The notes below the pieces were generated by a model. It worked only from the letters and a program-made list of their open reading frames with translations, was not told where the DNA came from and searched no databases. Shown here one piece after another: positions 24,104 through 32,553 of a stretch of DNA of 64,000 nt. A program made the position numbers and the translations under genes. Source of the stretch: Vibrio albus (GTDB lineage: Bacteria; Pseudomonadota; Gammaproteobacteria; Enterobacterales; Vibrionaceae); NCBI RefSeq assembly GCF_003144035.1, contig NZ_QFWT01000014.1, positions 1 to 64,000 on the forward strand, written 5' to 3'. The stretch's first letter is position 1, and the number at the start of each line of letters is the position of its first letter.

Positions 24104-26047
24104 TTATCGAATAGATGCTTTAGTTTTATCCAGTAACTCAACAATCTCATCAGAAATAGGGGAAAGCTCCTGAGAAAGTAGCTGTGCCTTATCAATCTCC
24201 CCTTGTTCATTAAGCTCCATCACTTCTTTTACTATCTGGTGCAACCGAGTATGCGGACCCTCAATTTGTTGGAAATAAGTAGAACTCTTATATTTTGAAG
24301 CACCACTAGAGTAGTACCATTTACCCAATTGGCACTCTCGGTGAGAGCATGCCTGCTCTTTTGATATTGCTGATTCGTCGCCTTGCAGAAGCGCACGAAC
24401 TCTGGACTTCCAGGCAAGGTGTGCTTTTTTAGCGGTATCAAAGTCAAACTTGGTTGCAGACTCTCCTAAATCATACTGCTCTAACTGTAATTGGAGTGAT
24501 GCTGACATTTCTATAAGTGTAGCCACTTTTTCTTCAACTAACTGAGCATTACTTGCCGTTTTGTAAGAGTGTTCACTAATAGAACTCACATTAGCATTCA
24601 TTTCTTCTGCTACAGCAGATTGCTCCTCGGCGGCTGTCGCTATCTGCATGTTCATATCATTGACATCGGATACGGCTGTACCGATTTCACTAAATGCTTG
24701 CTTGGTATCTTCAATTTTTTCCACGGAATCCTGAGCTTTTTCTATACCCTCACTCATAGCGGTTACAGCTTCCCGACTACCATTTTGCAAACGTTCTATC
24801 ATCGCATTAATTTCAATGGTAGCTTCCTGAGTTCGTGTAGAGAGAACCCTTACTTCGTCAGCAACTACAGCAAAGCCACGGCCATGTTCACCTGCTCTGG
24901 CTGCCTCTATCGCAGCGTTTAAAGCCAACAGGTTCGTCTGGTCAGCAATACCACTGATAGAGTCTGTGATATCAATAATCTGCTCACACTCCTGCGCTAA
25001 TGAGTTAATCTTATCTGAGATATGGGAAATATCGTTAGAAAGCTCAAGGATAGCCTCACGAGTAGTTGCAACTGTCTGGTTACCCTGGTTGGCAGAGTTA
25101 TCAGCAGATGCGGCAAGCTCTGAAGTTCTTGTGGTGTTCTGGGCAATTTCAGTTACGGTTGAACTCATTTCGTTCATAGCAGTAGCAACCAGCTCTGTTT
25201 CGGAATGCTGTCTGTCCATGCTAAGTTTCGTCTGGTAGCTCGCATCAGACAGAACTCCCGTAGTCATGGTTAAGTCTGCTGCTGATTCGCTAAACCGACC
25301 AATCACTGCTTTCAAACGCCCCTGAAGCATTTTTGCAGTCATGGTTAAATCACCAAGCTCATCCAAAGTGGTGACTTGAATACGTTCTGTTAAGTCGCCT
25401 GCCGAGATGCGCTTTAGAATGGTGTCTAACTGCTGAACCTTTTTAATAACTTTCTTGTTTATAAGAAAGAGCATTGCACTGTACAGCGTCAATACCCACA
25501 GGTTTGTGAAAACATGCCAGAGTTCACCATTAAAAAGGTGGTCTGCCTCCCACTGGATAACCAGAAAGGACAGAAAGCATAAGCTAGCCAGAGTATTCAT
25601 TCTGGTTGCTAAGGATAGCCTGCGTATAAAGTTGGGTTTAGGGATAGCCTTAGAAGGATTGGTATTCAGCTCCTGGTATAAGCTCTCTGCGGCCTTGATT
25701 TGCTCCCGCGTAGGGCAACTTCGAACAGACTGGTAACCAACTTTTTTGCCATTTTCAAATACAGGCGTAACGTAAGCATCCACCCAATAGTAGTCACCAT
25801 TTTTACAACGGTTTTTTACCATTCCCTGCCATGGTTTATCATTTTTTACGGTTGCCCATAAGTCAGCGAATGCTGCTTTCGGCATATCTTTATGACGGAC
25901 GATGTTGTGGTTGGAGTTCAAAAGCTCTTTTTCGGAGTAACCACTGATTTCGATAAAATCACGATTACAATACTGGATAACACCTTGCAAGTCGGTGATG
26001 GAAACCAGCGTTGACCCTTCTGAGAATTTTCTTTCATTTCCTGACAT
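24104..26047 (-). CDS. PAS-containing methyl-accepting chemotaxis protein with CZB domain (Aer-like)
   Basis: 647 residues from the ATG at 26047 (an in-frame ATG at 26065 is possible; neither has a clear ribosome binding site). A cytoplasmic PAS domain at about 10-115 (YCNRDFIEISGYSEKEL) as in Aer, two membrane helices at about 155-200 without a periplasmic domain, a HAMP domain, and a signalling domain with the conserved tip (LLALNAAIEAARAGEHGRGF) follow. A C-terminal CZB zinc-binding domain at about 545-615 carries HLAWK, CQLGKWY and HTRLHQ. It is expected to report redox or zinc to CheA/CheW. It lies upstream of the hemerythrin-GGDEF gene, giving an oxygen-linked signalling pair as island cargo. 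Confidence 0.92.
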   Translation of the reverse strand: MSGNERKFSEGSTLVSITDLQGVIQYCNRDFIEISGYSEKELLNSNHNIVRHKDMPKAAFADLWATVKNDKPWQGMVKNRCKNGDYYWVDAYVTPVFENGKKVGYQSVRSCPTREQIKAAESLYQELNTNPSKAIPKPNFIRRLSLATRMNTLASLCFLSFLVIQWEADHLFNGELWHVFTNLWVLTLYSAMLFLINKKVIKKVQQLDTILKRISAGDLTERIQVTTLDELGDLTMTAKMLQGRLKAVIGRFSESAADLTMTTGVLSDASYQTKLSMDRQHSETELVATAMNEMSSTVTEIAQNTTRTSELAASADNSANQGNQTVATTREAILELSNDISHISDKINSLAQECEQIIDITDSISGIADQTNLLALNAAIEAARAGEHGRGFAVVADEVRVLSTRTQEATIEINAMIERLQNGSREAVTAMSEGIEKAQDSVEKIEDTKQAFSEIGTAVSDVNDMNMQIATAAEEQSAVAEEMNANVSSISEHSYKTASNAQLVEEKVATLIEMSASLQLQLEQYDLGESATKFDFDTAKKAHLAWKSRVRALLQGDESAISKEQACSHRECQLGKWYYSSGASKYKSSTYFQQIEGPHTRLHQIVKEVMELNEQGEIDKAQLLSQELSPISDEIVELLDKTKASIR

Positions 26048-26440
26048 AACGCATACGAACCTCATACTGACAGCTATTTATCATACTCATTATCAGTAAT
26101 ATTAAGCCCTATCAGGATAGATTTATATAAATCATGTATAAAAATTAGCATTTGGTTATACAGTAAATTCGTGATTCTCTATTGAATAGAAATGCAGTTT
26201 AGAAATTAGGTCAGTTTGTTGCGCAAAGCTCATTATTGGGAGAAAGCGAGCACCATCTTTTGGCTGTTCGCTACAGTGGTACTTGTTGGTAGCAGGTGAC
26301 AAAATTTATCTGATTAGAATTTTACTGGCATGATTAGGGACGTAACGAAGAGGTGCTACCTGTACGATCGGGTAGCATCGTGATTTTGGAACCGAAAGAT
26401 TGAGTCCAGACTAATCCAAATTAATCTAGTTACTTGCTGT
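26048..26440. other. Gap between the chemoreceptor gene and the integrase 3' end
   Basis: 393 bases. It contains a 9-bp stem GGTGCTACC (26352-26360) / GGTAGCATC (26371-26379) with a 10-base loop and no U tract, and presumably the promoter of the chemoreceptor operon. No gene seen. Confidence 0.5.
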
Positions 26441-27700
26441 CTAAAATGGCAGAGACCTTGATAATGGAATTACATTCTCAACAGTCAACGACTGAAGTTT
26501 ATTTCCCCATGCCTGCAATACAGATAACTGCTCTTCCAAGTAATCATGATGGTTATACACCCTAAGCATTCCCGGTAGCTGGTGGCCTACCGTCTTTTCG
26601 ATTGCAACAATATCCAATCCTATCTCACTACAACGGCTAATGAAGGTACGGCGCAGATCGTGCGGAGAAAAGCGTTCAAAGTCGGCTGGAAGATTACGTT
26701 TAATCAGCGCACGTACTGCCGCAGGCTCTTGTACTTTATCATCCATAAGCTGAGGCCAAACCAAACTCCATTTACTCGGCACGCTCTTACGTTGTTCTGT
26801 CAAAAGCTCAAGTAGGTAATCGCTTAAGGGGACCTTCCGAGACTCTTGGCTCTTAGTGTGACGATCTTCTGAACTGGCAGGTAATAGCCAAATCCCTTCA
26901 TCAAAATCTAGCTCACTCCAGCGCATTTCAAGCACTGCGCTAATTCTTTGTCCGCATCCAAGCAAAAAGCGTATTAAGCGGATATTGGCGGGATCAGTGC
27001 GCCATTCATTCAAGCTGGTTAACAAAATCTTCAGCTCAGCAAAACTTAGATTTCGCTTAGTGACCTTGGAGCCTCCGCCAACATCTTTTGCTTTCAGTTG
27101 CGGAGCCGGATGAGTATCAAGCATGTTTAGCGCCAAAGCATGGTTAATCACTTGATTGATGATTTTATGGCAGACCCCGATAGCTCCAGCCATACGCTTT
27201 CCATCTTTATCGACCTTAGCATCGAAGACCTTATTGAGATCATATATGCTCAAATCAGCCAATTTGATACCACCGATATGTGGCTTGATATCTCGATTGT
27301 AGATAATTCTCGACTGCTCACCTCGTAATTGCTTCGATAGACGCTTCTCATCAAAACTCACAAAAGCATCGTTAAACGTCTTGGCCTCTTCCTGCTCACG
27401 ACGTTCTCTTGCAAGCTCCACTTTGGGATTCTTGTTATTTTCTAGCCAACTCCGATAACGACCAGCTTCCTTTCTTGCTTGATCTAATGTCATTCCTGCT
27501 TTTGAATTTGACTGAAGATAGCGCCCCATGGATATCTTTTCGTGCTTTCTCCCCATTTGAAAACGAAATGTCCACGTCATTGTCCCCGTTGGACGAACAC
27601 GGATATTCAATCCCTCAATTTTCTTATCAGGGATGAGGTATTCTTTATCTCTCGGTTTCAATGCCTTTAACGTGGCGTCAGAGCTAATTCGCTTTGTCAT
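26441..27700 (-). CDS. int: P4-type tyrosine site-specific integrase of the island
   Basis: 419 residues from the ATG at 27700 (AAGGA upstream; the frame is open from a TTG at 27709). An N-terminal DUF4102 arm-binding domain (LKALKPRDKEYLIPD, LNIRVRPTG) and a SAM-like core-binding domain precede a C-terminal catalytic domain with Arg in GCGQRISAVLEMRW, HDLRRTF, GHQLPGML and the nucleophile Tyr in RVYNHHDY. It catalyses integration into trmA and, with an excisionase, excision. It sits at the right end of the island, reading away from attR. Tandem GGGTACGG motifs (27724-27743) just upstream may be its arm sites. Apparently intact. Confidence 0.96.
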   Translation of the reverse strand: MTKRISSDATLKALKPRDKEYLIPDKKIEGLNIRVRPTGTMTWTFRFQMGRKHEKISMGRYLQSNSKAGMTLDQARKEAGRYRSWLENNKNPKVELARERREQEEAKTFNDAFVSFDEKRLSKQLRGEQSRIIYNRDIKPHIGGIKLADLSIYDLNKVFDAKVDKDGKRMAGAIGVCHKIINQVINHALALNMLDTHPAPQLKAKDVGGGSKVTKRNLSFAELKILLTSLNEWRTDPANIRLIRFLLGCGQRISAVLEMRWSELDFDEGIWLLPASSEDRHTKSQESRKVPLSDYLLELLTEQRKSVPSKWSLVWPQLMDDKVQEPAAVRALIKRNLPADFERFSPHDLRRTFISRCSEIGLDIVAIEKTVGHQLPGMLRVYNHHDYLEEQLSVLQAWGNKLQSLTVENVIPLSRSLPF

Positions 27701-27723
27701 TATCAGCAAGTCCTTATGATTCT

Positions 27724-27743
27724 GGGTACGGCGCGGGGTACGG
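27724..27743. repeat. Right tandem GGGTACGG motif, candidate integrase arm site
   Basis: Two GGGTACGG units separated by CGCG. It matches 5525-5544 in the same orientation with one mismatch. It overlaps the region immediately upstream of int, so integrase binding could also autoregulate. Confidence 0.6.
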
Positions 27744-27862
27744 CAACGAGTAAGCTTTTATTGTATTCCTATAAACACCAGTAGACAACGAATAACAAAG
27801 AACCAAAATAAAAACAGCATGTTAAAGACAATCATAGATACCAGAAGACTAATGATTCTATT

Positions 27863-27880
27863 TACCCACCATATGGAAGC
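27863..27880. repeat. attR core, right copy of the 18-bp direct repeat
   Basis: TACCCACCATATGGAAGC, identical to 5441-5458. It is followed directly by the displaced chromosomal trmA end. Confidence 0.9.
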
Positions 27881-27911
27881 GGGTGTATTACTGGAAAGAA
27901 AACCTTCTTAA
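27863..27911 (+). pseudogene. trmA: Displaced 3' end of the original trmA
   Basis: Reads THHMEAGVLLERKPS and stop in the trmA frame, against THHMEAGVLLERIK at the intact gene. This is the chromosomal 3' end pushed away by integration. Nucleotide differences after the core between the two versions show that the island brought its own 3' end. Excision would restore it. It is still followed by the terminator at 27924. Confidence 0.88.
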
Positions 27912-27923
27912 GACTCATGATAA

Positions 27924-27952
27924 AAAAGGCTTAGCGAAATGCTAAGCCTTTT
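27924..27952. terminator. Bidirectional terminator, originally of trmA, also of yijD
   Basis: A 12-bp stem AAAAGGCTTAGC / GCTAAGCCTTTT around a 5-base loop, flanked by A and T runs. It lies between the trmA remnant (rightward) and yijD (leftward) and can serve both. Confidence 0.88.
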
Positions 27953-27981
27953 CCATTTAAACCATACAGAATCTGTCGGTA

Positions 27982-28383
27982 TTATTCACCTTTCTTCTTG
28001 ATATACCCTAACTTTCTGCCAACCCAAAGCAAAAGTAGCAGAGTAATCATAATGGCGAAGAAATTGGAACCTATCTCGGGATGCTGTGCCTTCAGAAAAG
28101 CCGAGTGACCAAATACACCAACAAAAAAGCATGCGAGCCCGATCATCGGAATATCTTCCGCTACCGGATTACGCAGGTAGTCCTGATACAGCATCTGCAA
28201 AGACAGAGCTAAAGCTATCACTGAGAAGATAGAGAATGTCACCGCACTGTGCAACATAGAAGAGATAATGGCATTGCTGCACATGCCAGCAACAATAGCG
28301 AGAATAAGCGTTTTTCTCTCCGAGCAACCGACTGACTTACAGTTGGAAGAGGATAACTTTTCTGGGGAAGATTCATGTGACAT
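27982..28383 (-). CDS. yijD: YijD family inner-membrane protein
   Basis: 133 residues with four predicted membrane helices (about 27-45, 47-65, 78-97, 107-123) and a basic C terminus (KLGYIKKKGE). Matches the uncharacterised YijD family, which follows fabR in enterics and vibrios, exactly as here (5-base gap to the fabR stop). Function unknown; cotranscription with fabR suggests a link to membrane lipid homeostasis. Confidence 0.9.
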   Translation of the reverse strand: MSHESSPEKLSSSNCKSVGCSERKTLILAIVAGMCSNAIISSMLHSAVTFSIFSVIALALSLQMLYQDYLRNPVAEDIPMIGLACFFVGVFGHSAFLKAQHPEIGSNFFAIMITLLLLLWVGRKLGYIKKKGE

Positions 28384-28388
28384 AATGA

Positions 28389-29012
28389 TTAAATCCTGTC
28401 CTGTTGTTTTTCACTTTCTTTTCTGTACCAGTATGCACCTTTCGATATCATTCGTAACTGCGTTACCAGTCGTTCTGTGAGCTCATCCCTTTCATTTTTT
28501 CCCAGGTCCAGAGCTTCAGCACCTGAACTAAATACTAAAGTAACGGAAGCATCTGCCTGAGTAAAAGCCTCATCCCGGTTCATACCTGTACTGATCAGGT
28601 ATTCGGTTAACTCTGCAGAAAAATGCTGCATTTCCCGGGCAACCGCAGCCCGAAACTCAGCAGAAGTACCTGAACGCTCACGAAGCAAAAGCCGGAAGAC
28701 ATTAGGACTGCATTCAATGAATTCCATAAAAGTGTCTACGGAGGTACGAATGACACTCCCTTCTTTAGCGATACGCTGACGTGCCTGACGCATTAGCTGA
28801 CGTAACAGCAATCCGCCTTCATCCACCATCGTCAGGCCCAGCTCTTCCATATCTTTAAAGTGCCGGTAGAAAGAGGTTGGCGCAATACCCGCCTCTCGGG
28901 CAACTTCACGCAGACTCAGGCTGGAAAAACTACGCTCCGCACTCAGTTGGCTGAATGCGGCATCAATCAGTGAGCGGCGGGTTTTCTCTTTCTGCTGTGC
29001 ACGAATTCCCAT
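28389..29012 (-). CDS. fabR: Transcriptional repressor of unsaturated fatty acid synthesis
   Basis: 207-residue TetR-family protein. The N-terminal HTH (SLSLREVAREAGIAPTSFYR) and the block EKTRRSLIDAAFSQLSAERS are nearly identical to E. coli FabR; the C-terminal ligand domain ends RMISKGAYWYRKE. FabR represses fabB (and fabA) according to the pool of unsaturated acyl-ACP or acyl-CoA. First gene of the fabR-yijD operon; next to it is lexA on the same strand. Confidence 0.95.
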   Translation of the reverse strand: MGIRAQQKEKTRRSLIDAAFSQLSAERSFSSLSLREVAREAGIAPTSFYRHFKDMEELGLTMVDEGGLLLRQLMRQARQRIAKEGSVIRTSVDTFMEFIECSPNVFRLLLRERSGTSAEFRAAVAREMQHFSAELTEYLISTGMNRDEAFTQADASVTLVFSSGAEALDLGKNERDELTERLVTQLRMISKGAYWYRKESEKQQDRI

Positions 29013-29156
29013 AATGTCTGTTTTCCAACCCTATAGCTATCTGCTGTATATTAAACACTATAAAGATAACGTGATTTATAAACAGAAAAAACACGATTTT
29101 CCGAAGCAAACTTAATTCTGCTCCGGAAAATAATATTATGCATCAGCCAGTCGGTA

Positions 29157-29780
29157 TTACATCCAGTCCGTATTACGGATAATCCCAACAGCCACGCCTT
29201 CAATGGAAAGTTGCTGTGACTCCAGATCCACCCGAATGGGTTCGAACGCTTCATTTTCTGCATGCAGTAATACTGTAGAGCCCTGCTTTTCCAGTCTTTT
29301 TACCGTTACATCTTCATCGACTCTGGCCACAACGACCTGACCATTATGAACATCCTGGGTCTTATGCACAGCAAGCAGATCACCATCCATAATACCAATG
29401 TCTTTCATACTTTCGCCATAAACCCGCAAAAGGAAGTCGGCCTGAGGACGGAACATCGCCGGATCAACCTGATAATGCGCTTCAACATGCTCCTGAGCTA
29501 AGATAGGTTCACCCGCTGCAACACGGCCAATCAGTGGCAACCCTTCTGCATCATTTGCCGCCTCATCCTGAAGCAGAAGCCGAATACCCCGGGAGGCTCC
29601 GGGAATAATCTCTATCGCTTTCTTTTTCGCCAATGCTTTCAAGTGCTCTTCCGCGGCATTGGCTGAACGAAACCCCAGCTCACGTGCAATTTCAGCCCTG
29701 GTTGGCGGCATCCCTGTTACTTCTATTTTGTCTTTGATCAGATCAAAAACCTGTTGTTGTCTCGGAGTTAACGGCCTCAT
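29157..29780 (-). CDS. lexA: LexA SOS repressor, self-cleaving
   Basis: 207 residues (202 in E. coli). N-terminal winged helix (PPTRAEIARELGFRSANAAEEHL), cleavage site Ala-Gly in RVAAGEP at about 90-91, catalytic Ser in YGESMKD at about 125 and Lys in VVARVDEDVTVKRLE at about 162. It represses DNA-damage genes until RecA filaments trigger autocleavage. Two SOS boxes upstream (29788-29803 and 29808-29823) give autoregulation. Divergent from plsB, as in E. coli and Vibrio. Confidence 0.97.
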   Translation of the reverse strand: MRPLTPRQQQVFDLIKDKIEVTGMPPTRAEIARELGFRSANAAEEHLKALAKKKAIEIIPGASRGIRLLLQDEAANDAEGLPLIGRVAAGEPILAQEHVEAHYQVDPAMFRPQADFLLRVYGESMKDIGIMDGDLLAVHKTQDVHNGQVVVARVDEDVTVKRLEKQGSTVLLHAENEAFEPIRVDLESQQLSIEGVAVGIIRNTDWM

Positions 29781-29787
29781 AAATCAC

Positions 29788-29803
29788 CTGTCTTTTTATA
29801 CAG
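29788..29803 (-). promoter_or_regulatory. SOS (LexA) box 1
   Basis: CTGT-N8-ACAG, a perfect match to the core consensus, 7 bases before the lexA start. Confidence 0.88.
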
Positions 29804-29807
29804 CTAA

Positions 29808-29823
29808 CTGTGAGTATATCCAG
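29808..29823 (-). promoter_or_regulatory. SOS (LexA) box 2
   Basis: CTGT-N8-CCAG, one mismatch to the consensus, 20 bp from box 1. Double boxes about two helical turns apart are also found at E. coli lexA. Confidence 0.8.
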
Positions 29824-30025
29824 TATTCTTTCATTTGGAAAGTTTCTGTCGGTTTTAAAGGCCGGAATAATAAAAACTCCCAGAGTTTTTACTCAAAACA
29901 ACTTTTTCATTAAAAGGTTGGACCAGTTCTGGTATCCTTGCTGCGCGTGCAAAAGATGACTTCTATAGCCCGTCTTCTTGTGTGCTGGTACACCTATTTT
30001 TATAACTTCTGAGGCGATTAATCTG

Positions 30026-32449
30026 ATGTATTCAGAACGCAATGTTTCCCATTCACTCCTGAAGCTACCGGTTTCAGTGTTAGTAAAAAGCACCGCTATT
30101 CCGTCTGATCCGATAAAAGATCTGAACATCGACCTGAACAAACCCATAGTCTATGCACTACCATTTCGTTCAGATATTGATCTTCTCACCTTACAGGCTA
30201 GTGCGTTAAACGCCGGCCTGCCGGATCCGCTATCGACTATTGAACTGAATAATCAGCTATTAAATCGCTTTGTGTATATCAGCTCCAGACCAACAATACT
30301 AAAGGATGATAAACATATCCCGAGCGCCTCCATTGCGCTGTTTTCGGAATTGCTGCGTCTGCACAGAGAAGATCCAACGCTGGATGTTCAGGTCATACCC
30401 GCCACCGTACTGTGGGGACGAAAACCCGGCAAAGAAGAACAAAACAAACCATATTTGCAGGCACTGAACGGTCTGCAAAAAACCAAAGCGGTGCTGTTTT
30501 CCGGACGTGATTGTATGGTGCGGTTCAGCCCCTGTGTCTCTCTGCGCTATATGGCGGACTCTCATGGCTCGGATACTACGATTGCCCATAAACTGGCTCG
30601 CGTCGCCCGGATCCACTTTTCCAGACAGAAAATGGCGGCTTCAGGCCCTAACCTGCCTGACCGGGAACGATTATTCAGCCGCCTTCTTGCCTCTCAGGCA
30701 ATACAAAAAGCGATTCAGGATGAGGCACGTGGCAGTAATATCAGTATCGAAAAAGCCTACAACGAAGCCCACTCCATGCTGGATGAAATTGCCTCTGACT
30801 TTTCCTACTCTCTGGTTAAAAAAGGCGACCGTTTCCTTGGCTGGCTATGGAACAAGCTATATCAGGGACTGAATATTAACAATGCCTCTGCTGTCCGGCG
30901 TCTGGCTCAGGACGGACACGAAATCGTCTATGTCCCGTGCCATCGCAGTCATATGGACTACCTGCTGCTGTCTTACGTCCTGTTTCAGGAAGGTATGGTA
31001 CCACCGCATATTGCCGCCGGTATCAACCTGAACTTTTTCCCGGCCGGGCCTATCTTCCGCCGGGGTGGTGCCTTCTTTATCCGCCGCAGCTTTAAAGGCA
31101 ATAAACTCTATTCAACGGTATTCCGTGAATATCTGGCCGAGTTGTTTACCAAAGGCTACTCTGTCGAATATTTCAGTGAAGGCGGACGTTCAAGAACCGG
31201 CCGGCTGCTGCAGGCCAAAACCGGTATGCTGGCCATGACTATTCAGGCTATGTTGCGTGGATTAAATCGTCCGGTCACGTTGGTGCCGGTTTATATTGGC
31301 TATGAACATGTGATGGAAGTGTCTACCTATGCCAAAGAGCTGCGGGGAAAACGGAAAGAAAAAGAGAATGCCGGACAGGTTATCAAGACCCTGCGTAAGT
31401 TGCGGGACTTTGGCCAGGGGTATGTCAACTTCGGAGAACCGATCCCTCTGAATCAGTATCTCAATGAGCATACCCCGGGCTGGACCCAGGATATTAACCC
31501 GGTGGAGGCACCAAGGCCACAATGGATAACGCCGGTTGTCAACCAGCTGGCAACCAAGATGATGACCCATATTAACGATGCCGCAGCGGCCAATGCCCTG
31601 ACGCTCTGTGCCACCGCTCTGCTCGCCTCAAGTCAGCGAGCCCTGACCAGAGATACGCTGATTGCTCAGGTCGACGTCTATCTCTCTCTTCTGCGTAACG
31701 TCCCCTACTCTGCAACCTGCACGGTTCCTTCTCAGTCTGCAGCAGAGCTGGTCCGGCATGCAGAAGCGCTGAATAAATTCGTCGTGGAGTCAGACGCACT
31801 GGGCGACATTATTTCTTTGGATCGTCATCAATCGGTTCTGATGACCTACTACCGGAATAATATTATTCACCTGTTCGCACTGCCTGCACTGATTGCTCAG
31901 CTAGTGGTGCGTCACCAGCGCATAGAAATACAGGCCGTCACCGAAACACTACACTTACTCTACCCATTTCTGAAAAAAGAGCTGTTCCTGCATTATCAGT
32001 CTGAAGAACTGGATGGTGTCATTTCTTCCATCATTGGTGAATTTTCACAGCAGAATATGATCACCGTTGACGGTGATAGGGTGTTACTGAACCAGCAGAA
32101 TATTCAGCCACTGATGTTGCTGGCTCAGACCATTACTGAAACCCTACAGCGTTATGCTATCGTGCTGAATCAGCTCATCTCAGAGCCTGAAATGGACAAG
32201 TCCGATCTGGAGCAGAAAAGTCAGGCAATGGCTCAGCGGCTGGGACGACTGCATGGAATCAATGCGCCGGAATTTTTTGATAAGGGTGTCTTTGCCTTTA
32301 TGCTCAGCACACTTAAAGAAGAAGGTTATCTCATTCAGGAAGGAGGCTGTGACACAGAAAAAGCTCATCAGCTTGCGGAGCAACTTTCTGCCCTGCTCCC
32401 TACTGATGTCAAGCTGACGATTCAGGAAAGCATTTCTGCCGGTTCATGA
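30026..32449 (+). CDS. plsB: Glycerol-3-phosphate 1-O-acyltransferase
   Basis: 807 residues from the ATG at 30026 (TGAGG upstream), the same length as E. coli PlsB; an in-frame ATG at 29978 would add 16 residues without homology. Acyltransferase blocks are present: CHRSHMDYLLLSYVL at about 305 (His-Asp catalytic pair), GPIFRRGGAFFIRR, EGGRSRTGRLL and LVPVYIGYEHVME. It acylates sn-glycerol 3-phosphate at the inner membrane, the first step of phospholipid synthesis. Monocistronic, with a terminator at 32468. Confidence 0.97.
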   Translation: MYSERNVSHSLLKLPVSVLVKSTAIPSDPIKDLNIDLNKPIVYALPFRSDIDLLTLQASALNAGLPDPLSTIELNNQLLNRFVYISSRPTILKDDKHIPSASIALFSELLRLHREDPTLDVQVIPATVLWGRKPGKEEQNKPYLQALNGLQKTKAVLFSGRDCMVRFSPCVSLRYMADSHGSDTTIAHKLARVARIHFSRQKMAASGPNLPDRERLFSRLLASQAIQKAIQDEARGSNISIEKAYNEAHSMLDEIASDFSYSLVKKGDRFLGWLWNKLYQGLNINNASAVRRLAQDGHEIVYVPCHRSHMDYLLLSYVLFQEGMVPPHIAAGINLNFFPAGPIFRRGGAFFIRRSFKGNKLYSTVFREYLAELFTKGYSVEYFSEGGRSRTGRLLQAKTGMLAMTIQAMLRGLNRPVTLVPVYIGYEHVMEVSTYAKELRGKRKEKENAGQVIKTLRKLRDFGQGYVNFGEPIPLNQYLNEHTPGWTQDINPVEAPRPQWITPVVNQLATKMMTHINDAAAANALTLCATALLASSQRALTRDTLIAQVDVYLSLLRNVPYSATCTVPSQSAAELVRHAEALNKFVVESDALGDIISLDRHQSVLMTYYRNNIIHLFALPALIAQLVVRHQRIEIQAVTETLHLLYPFLKKELFLHYQSEELDGVISSIIGEFSQQNMITVDGDRVLLNQQNIQPLMLLAQTITETLQRYAIVLNQLISEPEMDKSDLEQKSQAMAQRLGRLHGINAPEFFDKGVFAFMLSTLKEEGYLIQEGGCDTEKAHQLAEQLSALLPTDVKLTIQESISAGS

Positions 32450-32467
32450 TCAGAGTACTCCCCCGGT

Positions 32468-32498
32468 AAAAAGGCTTATCAACCTGATAAGCCTTTTT
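32468..32498. terminator. Terminator between convergent plsB and ubiA
   Basis: 13-bp stem AAAAAGGCTTATC / GATAAGCCTTTTT with a 5-base loop and T/A runs on both strands, so it can stop both transcripts. Confidence 0.9.
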
Positions 32499-32553
32499 GT
32501 TGCAACACGATTTGTAGCAACCTCTTATACCGGTCGCCGGCAAGGCTGTAAAA

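Larger units (their letters stand above)
5441..27880. mobile_element. Integrative genomic island in the 3' end of trmA
   Basis: About 22.4 kb between two identical 18-bp copies of TACCCACCATATGGAAGC (5441-5458 and 27863-27880). The right copy is followed by a second, divergent version of the trmA 3' end and then by the terminator and yijD expected after trmA. A tyrosine integrase gene lies 163 bp inside the right copy and points into the element. The contents (three alpA genes, RadC, DUF2787, YagK/YfjJ family) match P4/CP4-type islands, and the DNA is visibly more A/T-rich than the flanks. No conjugation, capsid or terminase gene is visible, so it is non-autonomous or relies on a helper. Confidence 0.92.

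Noticed and set aside
26438..26453. Possible SOS box CTGT-N8-GCAG at the integrase 3' end
   Set aside because: One mismatch and located at the end of int rather than in a promoter; probably chance.
27852..27911. Short frame MILFTHHMEAGVLLERKPS as a separate gene
   Set aside because: It is the displaced trmA 3' end with a chance ATG upstream of the attachment core.
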